A stretch of 64,000 nucleotides of DNA from Microstegium vimineum (taxonomy: Eukaryota > Streptophyta > Magnoliopsida > Poales > Poaceae). Made by a program: the position numbers and the translations under genes. Numbering within the stretch: position 1 is the stretch's first letter; every line of letters begins with the position of its first letter. The notes under the pieces are model-generated. The model saw only the letters and a program-made list of their open reading frames with translations. It was not told the origin of the DNA and searched no databases. Of the stretch, positions 1-10,140 are shown in pieces. The stretch is taken from contig CM039119.1 of NCBI GenBank assembly GCA_022036555.1, positions 4,340,001 to 4,404,000 on the forward strand, given 5' to 3'.

Positions 1-24
1 TAGATATGGCTCGCAGGCCCGGGA

Positions 25-3000
25 CTACCCGTCGGCACCATCAGAGGGCTGCTCGTCCACCGAGGGGATCACTTCGGGCTCGAAGAGGCTCGCCAGCAGG
101 CCTCCAGGCACCTCTGCGTGATCCATCAACTCCTGGCACTTCGCGTCGTTCTCTTCCTCGGTCAGCTCCGGGTCGGTGGCGAACCCGTCGACAACGAGGT
201 TGAGGTCCACGTCGTAGAATGAGTTGACGACCGCGAGGGCCCGCTTCACGCCCACATGCAGGGCGGCTCGGACGTTCTCCGTCACCCCCCGCGTCATGGA
301 GTAGAAGCGGCGCAGCAAGGAGTCCCCTCGAGCATCCCCCTCGACCTCCGGCTCCGGCTTGACCGAGAGGTCGTTGCAGAAGGTGTTGATGGCGGCCGCG
401 AGCGTCGCGTTGAGGTTCGCCTAGGTGCCAAGGAGGCCCTGAAGATTGTCTAGGTCCTTGTGGGCGCGGGCATTCTCCTTCGCGAGCTCTGCCAAAACAA
501 GCACGCAACAGTCAAAACCCAAAAAGCAGAAAAAGGGTCGAGGCAGGACAGATTCTGCAACACTCGAAGCACTCACCTTGGGCCTCCACGTCCAGGGTGG
601 AGTAGGCCTGCTCGGTATCCTCGAGCTGGCGGCGGATGTCATCAAGGTTGGAGGACTGGTCCGTAACCTTGGCCTTGAGGCCCTCGATGGTCTTGTTTGC
701 GTCCTCGAGGGCCTTCCTCTGGTTCATCGCCACCACGCCCAAGGAGGTCGCGTGGGTCCGAGCCTTCTCCTCCGAGGTGGCTAGAGCGTCGCGCTCGCGG
801 GAGACGGCGTCGAGGTCTCCCCGGAGCCCTCGGATGTCTTCCCTCAGCCGGGCGGCCTCCTCCTCGGCCTTGCGCTGGGCTTCGAGGGTAGCATCCCACT
901 CCTGCCCGACGGTGACGGTCGACCGAAGGGCGTCGTCGAGTTTCACTTGCGCCGACGACAGGGCCGCCCAGGCTTCCTTCTGGATGGCCTCGTAGCCGGC
1001 CTTTGCATGAGCGATCTTCGACTCGGCATCCTTCTGGATAGTCGCCGCCTCCGCCTTCGCGCGGGCGGCCTCATCCCTCGCCTTATCCAGCGAGGCGTGG
1101 AGGGTCGAGAGTTGTCCCTGTACCCGGAGAATGTACTGGGACTTCTCGTAGGACCTCACCCGCAGCGACTGACGAGGATAAAAATGGAGATCGTCAACAA
1201 ATGGCAACCAGACAGTTCAAAGTACAATCTAAGGTAGAACGGAACCTACCTCCATTCCCTCGCGTATGTCCGCGGCGGCGACCTCCGCAGCGCGACGTAC
1301 CGAGTGTTCGAACAAGGCCCGATACTCCTCGACGTTCTCCCACCGTCGGAGCTCGGACTGGTCGTCGAGCGTAAGGAAAACCCGCTCGGGGTCTCGAGGG
1401 TCCGCCACCTCGAGAACCTCCTGGCCCCAAGCCGCGCTGCGGGCGGCGATCCTTTGCTCCATCGTCCCGGTGACGCCATCACGCATGTCCCCCCCTCCTC
1501 GATAAGCGGAAAGGGGCGAGGCTTCTTCCTCTGGGCCACCTCGCGAGGACGTCGACGGCCCCGCCAAGCCGTCTCCACTGGTAGAAGAAGATCCCGACCA
1601 ATAGGACGGCCCTGCGCGATGAAGAACCCCAAAAAGTTAACACCCAGCAAGGCGAACCCACGGCATCTCGAGCGAGTCAAAGTGTGAATTACCTTGAGAC
1701 AGCAGCCCCCCAACCTCGAGGGGAGGCTGAGCCACCTCCGGCTCCGCCCTAGGAGCCGCGATGATGGCCATTTCCACCGGGTCCACTAGCTCGGCCACCA
1801 TCTCGTCCACCTGGGCGGGGGTGGACTCCATCAGCATCCCGCCCTGTGCCGGCGCGGGCGTTCCCTCGGCGCGCTCGACCGGACCTCCTGCCTCGAGCCC
1901 CGGCGTCGTTGAGGGGCCCTCGGGCGCGGCGGTAGTCGTACCCCCGCGCTCGAGCTGGAGTCGAGCCTCCAGCGCAGCCAGGCCCTCGGGCCAACGCCCC
2001 AGCGTTGGGTGAGCCGGAGCCTCCCCCTCGTTCGCAGGGGCCTGGGGCCTGGCCACCTCCACCACCTCGGCCGCGACCACTGTCGGCAGAAGCTCCGCGC
2101 CCCCCCGGGGCGCCAGATACGACTCCTTCTGACGGCCGCGCGGACGCCGCGACCATCGCTTCGGCGACCACCGCCGGCGAGCTCGCCTCCTCCGTCGTCG
2201 GAGCAGATGCCGAGGCCCCCTGCGCCTTCCCCCGCGCCATCGCCTCCTGGGCCGTGGCTACCCATGCCGCCTCGGGGGTAACCGTCGAAGGGGGCGGGGC
2301 GGCCGGACCGACCTCGGCGGCTGCTTGGACCGCAGCCCCCGTCTTCAGCTTCTTGGCAGGGGCGGGGGGCGTGGCTCCCTGCCGGCGCTTCGACCTGAAA
2401 AAGAGACACGTGTGCAACGATAAGCGCGGGTCGTTATCAACAAAAGGAAAATACAGACAACGCCTATCAAAGCTACTTACCCCCTCGGAGCCCGACGCTT
2501 CGGCTCGGCGACCGTCGGGCTGGTCGAGCTCTTGAGGGCCGCCGCCTGGGGAGCGGGGGTCGAGGCGGCTCTCGGCACCTTCTCCCGGGCAGGGGCCAGC
2601 GGCACCACCGTCGACTTTTTGCCGGCCCCCACCTGCGTCGACGGGCCCGGCGCCCGTGCGCTCGACGCGGCAGGCTTCGGGGGCTCGCTCGATTGACCCC
2701 TCGACGGCGGCGCCACCTTCGTCTCCTTGCCAGCCCCCACTGCGCTGGCGGGCCCGGCACCCGTGCGCTCGACGCGGCGGGCGTCGGGGGCTCGCTTGGT
2801 CGACCCGCCGATGAGGGCCGTGGCGTCTGCGATCGCGTCTGCCGCAGCACGACTTCTTGTGAAGCCACGGGGCGCTCCGCCCGTGGCCCAGCTTCAACGG
2901 AAGGGGCCGACGTCGAGGTCGACCCCTCCTCTCCACCAGTAGCAACGACCGCCTGCTCAGGCGTCGTCTCCTCCTCCTCCTCCAGATCGCTCCAGTTCGT

Positions 3001-4228
3001 ATCCTCCTCCTCCTCGTCCTCCTCTTCCGAGGGCGACAACTCCTCATCGAGGCCCAACCGCCTCTGTTGGGCCCGGCGCTGATCTCTCAGCTCTTTCTCC
3101 CGAGCCTTCTTGGCCGTCTTCGCCTTGGCCTTGTCCTTGTCGGACTTCTGCTTCTCCGCGCGGAGGCGGTTCGCCTCCTTCGTGGCCTGGCCCTCCTTCA
3201 CCGGCGGAGGCGAGGGCTTGTAGGACACCCTCCCCTGCGGAACGCAAGGCAGTTAGAGCACGGGCGGAGAAGACGGAAGGGACAAGAGCGAGGACTCTAA
3301 CCGCAGGAAAGGACCTTACCAGCTCAAAGAAGCCCTCGTCCGGCTTCATGGGGATCTTCGCGACGTTCTTGGGGTCGAACCCCCCCGCAAAGAAACGACG
3401 GACGTGGCCGACCACCCGGTCCGGGGCCAGTTCCTCTTCGACAAAGCGGCAGCCCGATAGATCGACCCCCGGACCCATCTCGTCGATGCGGAGGGGTCGA
3501 GCCATCAGCGGCAGAACCCGCCGTCGGTGGAACGCCGACGCGACGATCTCCGCGGTGAGCCCCTTCTCCTTAAGACGCTTGAGTGCATCCACCAAGTCGT
3601 CGAGGCGCTTCTGCTTGTCCGTCGGGACGCCGTATCCCCAGCGGTCGGGCTCGGCATCGAGTGTCCTCCCGGTGTACGCCGGAAGCAGATCGTCGTCATT
3701 CCTCAGGTAGAACCATCCGGAGTGCCATCCGGAGTGGCTCGAGGACGGGTTCGCCGGGAGCCAAAACTTCGGCCGCTTGACGGAGATGTTGCAGCACCCA
3801 ACTCTGACCTTCCGGCGGGTGCCCTTGTTGACCGAGGCATGGAAGATGCTGGCCTTGAAGATGTGAAGCCACAGCTCCCAATGGGGCTCGATCCCCAGGT
3901 AGCCCTCGCACACCGCGGCGAATACCGCCGCCTGGCTGACGCCGTTGGGGGTGAGGTGCTGGACCTCCACTTCGTAGTGGTAGAGGAGCGCGCACAGAAA
4001 GCGGCTGGGAGGGGCCCCCAGCCCCGCCCGGTGGAAGACCTCGAATGACACCACGTACCCCTCCGGCGGGTTGGGCTCGGCGTGGTCCCGCGGCGGAGCT
4101 ATCCACTCCGGCCTCTCCGCCGTGGTAACGGGCCGGAGAAGACCACTCTCCACCAACCCCATCAGATACGACTGACGGATCGAGGAGGCGGGCCAGTCAT
4201 CGGCGCCGACGAGCTGGAAAGTGGCCAT
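25..4228 (-). pseudogene. antisense retrotransposon gene, 'putative gypsy type transposon' domain plus coiled coil, degenerate
   Basis: Six exons can be placed from GT/AG sites: 4228-3320, 3234-2481, 2394-1693, 1611-1250, 1168-577 and 488-25. Exon 1 (303 codons, starting MATFQLVGADD) has the plant-specific domain Pfam calls Transposase_28, with signatures such as SIRQSYLMGLVESG, GYVVSFEVFHRAG and DDLLPAYTGRTLD. Exon 2 is a basic Lys/Arg-rich stretch, then an acidic Glu tract, then a duplicated Pro/Ala module. Exon 3 is low-complexity Ala/Pro/Glu. Exon 5 is a long heptad coiled coil. Exon 6 is a conserved-looking tail ending in DGADG. Breaks seen: an in-frame TAG in exon 6 (421-423, consistent with CAG to TAG), a missing base near 2740 (the duplicated module changes frame), and an extra base in the C7 run near 2100-2107. 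Splice phases agree across the junctions if those breaks are discounted. No function is established for this class. It sits antisense to its host element and upstream of the 3' LTR. Confidence 0.82.
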
Positions 4229-4420
4229 GGGGACGGCGGCTTGCTCGGACTTGGAGGCGGATGGTACGTTTCCTATCTTCCTCTTTTTCTCTCGCTCGCG
4301 CAGAGTTCCTGCTCGTAGGACGCCTAAGGCAAAGGCGGAGAGAAGAAGGCAAGGAAGGCGAAGGCAAGGAGGTGGGGAAGGCAAGTGCGCGGAAAAAGCA
4401 CCAGACCCCTCACCTTCACT

Positions 4421-4427
4421 ACTTATA
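4421..4427 (-). promoter_or_regulatory. TATA box of the antisense gene
   Basis: The minus strand reads TATAAGT here, about 195 bases upstream of the antisense gene's ATG (4228). The interval is C/T-rich on the minus strand, as in a plant 5' leader. It suggests that the antisense gene has its own promoter rather than depending on the LTR. Called from motif and spacing only. Confidence 0.5.
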
Positions 4428-4639
4428 CGCGGGAGGCCGACGGACGGATCCAGCAAACAGGCAAGGGAACCTCCGCATTTAATTCGCCTGTACTCCCCTC
4501 CTCGTATTCCCTCCAGGATAAGGCGTCCCGTCCCATCATCGGGCTCCGCGCCGCACTCCGCCCCGCAACCGCACTGATGCGCCGAACGGACACCGCCTAA
4601 AAAGGCGCGCGGCCGGAAATGTCATCTTCGAGGGTAAGG

Positions 4640-5800
4640 AATCTTGAGGCAGCGAGAGCTGGCCCTCGAAAGAGGGTTCGACAGCTACCCTCGAGTACCC
4701 GAGGCCAGAAATGACCTCGGGTTAGGACCTCGGTCCACCCCCAAAATCTCGAGGGGACAAAGGCCGGCCCACGAACGGGCTCGATAGCCCCCCTCGAGTA
4801 CCCGAGGCCTGACGGGGCCTCGGGTCGTCAACTGCAGTTCATTCCATGGCCTCGAAGGGGTAAAGGCTGGCCCGTCTGGGGGTTTGACAGCCTCCCTCGA
4901 GAGCTCCGGCACAGGTATGTCCCCAAGTTCAATACAACAACCACCTGCTTTTCCCCTCGGCGGTCCACAAGGTCGGACTCCTCCTCCTGAGGATAGCGTC
5001 GGATGACGAACCATCCGTCAAATCTTGAGGGAGCGAAGGCTGGCCCTTACATAGGGTTCGACAGCCGCCCTCGAGTACCTGAGGTCAGGAAGGACCCATG
5101 GTTAACGGACTCCGGTCCACCCCCAAATCTTGAGGGAGCGAAGGCTGGCTCCACGAACGGAGTTCGACAGCCGCCCTCGAGTACACGAGTCAGGGATGTC
5201 CCGGTAGCTCGAGAACGAACTCTCGAGGCTCCCTGGGACATGTCCGAGGCATACCTAGGAACACCTAAGGATCCCTACGCTGGGAGGCATCGAGCCACCA
5301 ACTCCTATCGAATGGGGTTGGCACCTTGGTGATCCACATGGTCGTGCTTAGCAAGCCGTACGGCTTGCTTACCAATGAGAACGCCTCCGGGCCACTAGTC
5401 GACCCCTATCGAACGGGGTCGAGTTCTCACTTGGATTTTTACCCGCACAGGGCACCATTTCTAATGGACTCATGCCCGAGAACAGCTCACCGAGGACTTC
5501 GGGCTCGTCCTAACGAGGATAGCATGATGCTCTTCACCCCACAATCCGAACGAAAGGATTCGTGGGAAGGACGCTATGAGGTAGTGAAGGCCTAGCCATT
5601 TGAGGGCTCGAGGGCTCGACTACGCACGGCACCCCTCGACGGAAGAGGGTCGAAAACTCGTAACCTGGCAGACAAAGTCGACCTCTCGGGCGGGGCGCTC
5701 TGACTCCAGTGGTGCTCGAGGGAGCCAAGGCTGGCCCTCGGTAGGGTTCGACAGCCGCCCTCGAACACTTCTCTTTTCAGGAAAAAAATGGAATCGACCC
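4640..5800 (+). repeat. degenerate tandem repeats of the retrotransposon 3' region, about 105-125 bp period
   Basis: A unit opening with AATCTTGAGGG, followed by GGCTGGCCC, GGGTTCGACAGCC and CCTCGAGTACCCGAGG, recurs starting near 4640, 4744, 4850, 5020, 5126 and 5713. Copies differ by substitutions and by 10-20 bp indels, and the last is set apart by about 500 bp of related TCGAGG-rich sequence. The block lies between the antisense gene and the 3' LTR. Open frames across it are a by-product of its GC content and carry no recognisable protein. Confidence 0.75.
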
Positions 5801-5859
5801 CTCGACGGGGCGCCACGTCTCCAGGTATCCTTAAAAGACCCCACTATACAACGTATTTT

Positions 5860-5907
5860 AGCCCCCAGAGGAGTTCTTAATCACTCCTCTGGGGCCTCGG
5901 GGGCTAC
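5860..5907 (+). repeat. first copy of a 48-bp hairpin plus purine-rich block
   Basis: A 12-bp perfect stem (CCCCAGAGGAGT / ACTCCTCTGGGG) with an 8-base loop, then CCTCGGGGGCTAC. It repeats almost exactly at 6022-6069. Here it is followed by a GC-rich stretch instead of an LTR. Confidence 0.8.
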
Positions 5908-6021
5908 CCCCGCGGGGTGCGCTCGCGCGCACCCCGCAGAGAATCGGATTTCTCACTAACCCTGCAGGCCAAGGACAAAACCTCTGGGCAATCCTTACTC
6001 CCTCCGAGAAACGCGTATCAT

Positions 6022-6069
6022 AGCCCCCAGAGGAGTTCTAAATCACTCCTCTGGGGCCTCGGGGGCTAC
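6022..6069 (+). repeat. second hairpin block with the presumed polypurine tract next to the 3' LTR
   Basis: The same 48-bp unit as at 5860-5907, differing by one base in the loop. It ends exactly where the LTR begins (TGTCGGG at 6070). The G-rich CTCGGGGGCTAC end is where the plus-strand primer (polypurine tract) of an LTR element should lie. That role is inferred from position. Confidence 0.65.
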
Positions 6070-6145
6070 TGTCGGGTACGAAGGTAAGGGGTACCCTAAA
6101 CCCTTCGATAAATTAACGCTAAACATAGCAACCATTTTTAAGGCA
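6070..6145 (+). mobile_element. truncated 3' LTR start (76 bp)
   Basis: Opens with TGTCGGGTACG and is nearly identical to the first 76 bp of the solo LTR at 6689 (one difference seen), ending at AAGGCA. After that the sequence becomes unrelated AT-richer DNA, so the LTR has lost its remaining 1.2-1.3 kb or was broken by a rearrangement. Confidence 0.8.
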
Positions 6146-6683
6146 CGCATGTATCATTTGTATTTATTTATTTATCAAAAATAGGAAGCAGAAACATGCC
6201 CAGAAATCATCAAACTTTTGAACTCATGGCTACTTGGTGACCAAACACTGCTTTCTTTAATTACCACGGTAAAATCCAGGCAATTACATCCGAGGAGACA
6301 TCAGCCGTGATGACATATTGACATAGAGGATAGAGCTATGAACGATCCCTAATCTTTCGCCGTCAAACTCAGTTTAAAACTTGCTCTAATTAATTAAGAT
6401 AAGCAGGTTCATGCAACCACGCATGGTCGCAATTTACAGGTTCACAATTGAGCTACTAGGATGTTTTTTTACAATACGCAAAAGATTTGCATCATTGTAT
6501 TAGAAAAAGAGTTTAAAAATTCAGACAACGTGCTTCTCGAACGCCGAAGGAAATCGATCTAACACAGCCTCAGCTGGACCGTCATAACAAAAAACCCTCT
6601 AATTTCGATAATACACAAAGAAAACAACCAAATTCGACGCAACGGTGCAATCTAGGAGGTGGTTTTGTGTCTTCGTAGCTATA
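6146..6683. other. low-GC DNA between LTR remnant and solo LTR
   Basis: About 540 bases unlike the surrounding GC-rich retrotransposon. Its right end carries the 3' part of the split minus-strand frame described at 6599-8205. No other feature was recognised. Confidence 0.5.
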
Positions 6684-6846
6684 CCTGGTGTCGGGTACGA
6701 AGGTAAGGGGTACCCTAAACCCTTCGATAAATTAACGCTAAACATAGCAATCATTTTTAAGGCAAGGATCAGCCCACTACTCGGTGAGACGCGGCCCATC
6801 AATCGAGGGCCCCCTCTACACCAACCGCGGCAACAAGCCACGGGCC

Positions 6847-7022
6847 GGCTCCACCTCGACGACGGACGAGGGGGCGAGCGAACGACCCCCAGCTCCACCT
6901 CGACGACGGACGAGGGGACGAGCGAACGACCCCCAGCTCCACCTCGAAGACGGACGAGGGGTCGAGCGTTCGACCCCCCGGCTCCACCTCGACGACGGAC
7001 GAGCGGTCGAACGATCGACCCC
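6847..7022 (+). repeat. minisatellite in LTR U3, four units of about 44 bp
   Basis: Units start at 6847, 6891, 6935 and 6980, each with CTCCACCTCGACGACGGACG followed by a GAGCGAACGACCCCC-like tail. The matching zone in copy B (about 26860-27110, opposite strand) has the same motif with different spacing. Confidence 0.75.
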
Positions 7023-7624
7023 CCGACCTCTACCTCGACTTCAACCTCTCCGGCCACGTCGACGCCTCGACCTCCCCATCGACCAAGGGTCAAGCGGACG
7101 ACCCTCGGACGAGGGGCTCGATTAACCCAACTGCTCCGGCATGGGTTAAAGTGAACCCACCTAACGACATGGGCGTCTGCGTCCGCTGTCAAATCCGTCA
7201 ACTCTCCGTCAGGTCCCCGATTCCAGTCAACTGTGCCGCCACTGTCGCCACTACGCGAGTACGGACTCCAACAGTACCCCTCGGAAAGTGAACAGTGCGA
7301 CCCTCGACGACGACTTCGGGAGCGCGACGGAGCCACACAGGGCTCGACCCCCTCCCTCGACCGGGGGGCTCGACCCCCCTCTCTTCAACAACTCCGGTAC
7401 GGAAGCCGTCCCATCCGACGTCCCGCTTCGGTCGTGGGACTCGTGCCCGCCTGCGGATACTGCACTGCGACGACTTCTACTGCCGCCACGACCGGGGACG
7501 CCTGAAGGACGGGAAAACCATGCCGCGACAGTGCTCAACGTCTCTCCACCAACACTGTGCCGCGGATACGCCGTCCATACTGCTACAGTTAGGGCCCTGT
7601 ACCCCCGGACCTCCCCCTTTGGGC

Positions 7625-7631
7625 TATAAAA
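7625..7631 (+). promoter_or_regulatory. LTR TATA box, copy A
   Basis: TATAAAA in GGGCTATAAAAGGGGACGCC. The same string appears on the minus strand of copy B (26297-26303), so it is conserved within the family and probably marks the U3/R boundary. Confidence 0.7.
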
Positions 7632-8216
7632 GGGGACGCCGAGGCAGAGAATGGACGACTTCTGGGGACTTCTGGGGATTCTGAGGATCGGCTCCTACTT
7701 CTTCGGAGACTTTTTCCACTTCCCAGAGATCGGACTTTCGTTCTCAGGGACCCTAGTCCACACTCCACACACACCGCGCCACTCGATAGACCCCTCGGGT
7801 GGCCTACCCCGTGTAACACAGCTTGTACCCCCTGTACGAGCACGCTTTGGGTGCGAGATAATACAAGTCATCCTCCCCCGCTGGACGTAGGGCCTTCTTT
7901 ACCCGAACCAGGATAAACCTTGTGTCCATCTTGCATCACGTCTGAGAGAGGGAGCACGCGATATACAAATTTACTCGTTGGTGGTCTTGACCCCGGGTCA
8001 TAACACCGACTCCTGGACGAGCCCTTTCCTGCATCAGGGAAGAGAGTATCGCTTTGATGTTAGACACAGTCCGGTTACCATTGAGGATCTCGTCAAAGGC
8101 CTTCAGCTTCGACACGGATGGGTAGATGAACCTTTGGTGTAGCCCAAAGGCTGCATGTATAGATGTTAAATTTGTCTTCGTGTCAAAATTGCTATAGGCC
8201 TGCATGTACGGCCGTC

Positions 8217-9496
8217 GGTCGTAGCCACTTATTTATATGGATATACTAGTTACTGTTTTACCAATTCAGCTGTTCAATAAGCAGCCTTAAAATATTACGT
8301 GTAAATATTCAGCCACATCTTGAATTAATATTATATGCCCATCTTGAAATTACACACAGACGATACTTTGCATGTAGGCGCAATTTGCGTATGCTGCTGG
8401 CTGCAATGACAATAAGCACATAGATACATAAAAGATTAAATTGGATGCATGGATTAGTCATAGAAATATGTGATTAGCCATGTTGACCATACTCTTAATC
8501 AACCTCGAAGGCACGTGTAAGACTAACTTGCTGACGTGTACAAGTGACAATACAAGAGCAGAACTGAGTCACGTTTCGACCGCGACATATGGACCGTAGC
8601 AGCAGAGACCATGTGCACTCACCGCGTCACAGGCATATTTTGCTTTCGGACGGAGAAAAAACAGCAAATATATTCATCTGCCCCGTTGTCTGAAATTCGT
8701 CGAAACCCAGGATTTCTACACAGGTTTCAACCGGTTTGATTTTGTCGCATATATTTCTTTCACACATGGCCCCGCAGATGATATGGTTTAGAATTTTAGA
8801 CCGTGGCAAGGACTTTGAAAGACACACTATACACTGAGCATAAGCTGCAAACACTGAGTTTTTTTCATATACAATTTGATCATCGAAAGATCAAACATAC
8901 AAAATAAATCTTGACCGTTAATTTGTCTTACTATATATGTATCTTCGTTTGCTAAAAAATTAATATATATAATCTCAGAGACACTGTGAACACAAATTCA
9001 TTAATACAAGTTTTTCTAAACTTGTATATAATTTGAATAATTATATATGGTCGAAATTTTTACAAGTTGACTTTTCCCTGTTTGAAATATAATTATCATT
9101 CTGGAACGGAGAGGGAGTATTTCTATTACTGGTCATGCATGTATAGAATAATGATCAATTGCCTGCCCTGCCCGTGCTAATTCTTGTTAGTAGTTTAGAA
9201 GTATATATTATGTATCACAACTGCACGTGGGAACTGGATGCAGGAAATTCCTATTCTTCTACCTACCAAAGTATATATAGTACTTATAAATCTTTCAAGT
9301 CCAATGGGTAGACAACAAGTTACACTTTCTATGCCTCCTTTTGCATCCAGGAAAGAGTCCATACACAAATATATATTGTTGCCTGTTTATACTGCTTATT
9401 AATTGATTGCACAGTCAGCTATGACCCTCCTTATTAATAGTGTTGGGAACTAGGAATAGGTGATTTACCACTTCCTCTCACTCCTTGCAGTTTAGT
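8217..9496. other. AT-rich intergenic DNA
   Basis: No gene recognised. The motif GGAGAGGGAGTA at about 9107-9119 looks like the right end of a Stowaway-type MITE whose left end I could not place. Confidence 0.4.
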
Positions 9497-9499
9497 TTA

Positions 9500-9767
9500 G
9501 GCCCTGTTTGGTTTTCATAAGTCAGATGACTTATAAGTCATGTCTGTTTGGTTTCCAATGACTTATAAGTCATGCATGATAGGGGTAAAGTATGGTCCCT
9601 AAGCAAAAAAAAATATGTGGTTCCATATAAAAAGGGGGTGACTTATAAGTTTTAAGTTGAGGGTGAAGCAACTTATGGACTTATAAGTTAGGATATTTGA
9701 TAAAATAAGTCACTTTTTTTTACTTTTAAACTTATAAATAGGTGACTTATTTGGAACAAACAAAGCC
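9500..9767. mobile_element. Tourist-like (PIF/Harbinger) MITE
   Basis: 268 bp flanked by TTA duplications (9497-9499, 9768-9770). Inverted ends are GGCCCTGTTTGGTT...CATAAGTCA and TGACTTATTTGGAACAAACAAAGCC. The interior is rich in ACTTATAAGTCA palindromic motifs. Too small to encode transposase. Confidence 0.85.
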
Positions 9768-9895
9768 TTAGTCTAAGGAATGGAATGGGTCGTCACAGCA
9801 ATACCGCGGTAAAAAAAAACAATATTGGAGTCCATGAGGATCTCCTTGTAGTAAAAAGGAACCAGTACTTTTTTTGTAGTGGATGCAAACGTAGA

Positions 9896-10140
9896 CTCTC
9901 TCGGGCTAAAATAAATTAACTTGTAGAGTTGTCAAAGTTAAATTATCTTAAACTGGATTTATAGAAAGAGCACCAATATTTATGATATTAATATAATGTC
10001 GATAGATAAATAATATATTTTTCTAGTACATACATATTTGATGTGATAGATGTTTATACTCTTCTCTATAAAATTAATTAAAATTAAAAAGTTTAACTTT
10101 AAATATTTGTAAGAGTTAATTTATTTTAGGTTGGAGAGAG
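9896..10140. mobile_element. Stowaway-like MITE
   Basis: 245 bp with inverted ends CTCTCTCGGGCTAAAATAAA and its near-complement TTTATTTTAGGTTGGAGAGAG. TA follows on the right; the left flank is GA, so that side of the duplication seems mutated. Confidence 0.7.

Larger units (their letters stand above)
1..6145 (+). mobile_element. 3' portion of a Ty3/Gypsy (Tat/Grande-like) LTR retrotransposon, truncated
   Basis: The left end runs off the window, so gag-pol is not visible. In plus orientation this part holds, in order, a large antisense gene (25-4228), a zone of tandem repeats (about 4640-5800), a duplicated hairpin plus purine-rich block (5860-6069), and the start of the 3' LTR (TGTCGGGTACG at 6070). 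An antisense gene between pol and the 3' LTR, followed by tandem repeats, is a known layout for the Tat lineage of plant Gypsy elements, including maize Grande with its 'gene 23'. The LTR start matches the termini of the two solo LTRs at 6689-8011 and 25891-27289, so all three belong to one family. The LTR stops after 76 bp and is replaced by unrelated low-GC DNA. Lineage assignment is inference, because no RT or integrase is in view. Confidence 0.8.
6689..8011 (+). mobile_element. solo LTR (Tat/Grande-like family), copy A
   Basis: Starts TGTCGGGTACG and ends ACACCGACT, the last base differing from the CA end of copy B. It is flanked by an exact 5-bp duplication, CCTGG, at 6684-6688 and 8012-8016. 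There is no internal region or second LTR between the duplications, so it is a solo LTR left by LTR-LTR recombination. A TATA box (TATAAAA, 7625-7631) sits two thirds along, followed by GC-rich leader DNA, giving a U3/R/U5 layout. The U3 carries a short minisatellite (6847-7022). It is about 76 bp shorter than copy B (25891-27289). Confidence 0.9.
6599..8205 (-). pseudogene. small unrecognised reading frame split by a solo LTR
   Basis: A minus-strand frame starts at ATG 8205 (MQAYSNFDTKTNL) and runs to 8012, where the solo LTR sits. If the LTR and one CCTGG duplication are discounted, it continues in phase from 6683 to a TAG at 6599-6601, giving 92 codons. A TATA-like ATATAAATA lies on the minus strand about 30 bases upstream of the ATG. 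I do not recognise the protein. The in-phase fit across the insertion could be coincidence (one chance in three for phase), but the absence of stops on both sides supports a former exon or gene fragment. Confidence 0.35.

Noticed and set aside
1761..3300. Long plus-strand frames over the retrotransposon antisense gene
   Set aside because: They are GC-driven shadows of the minus-strand exons, with no domain of their own.
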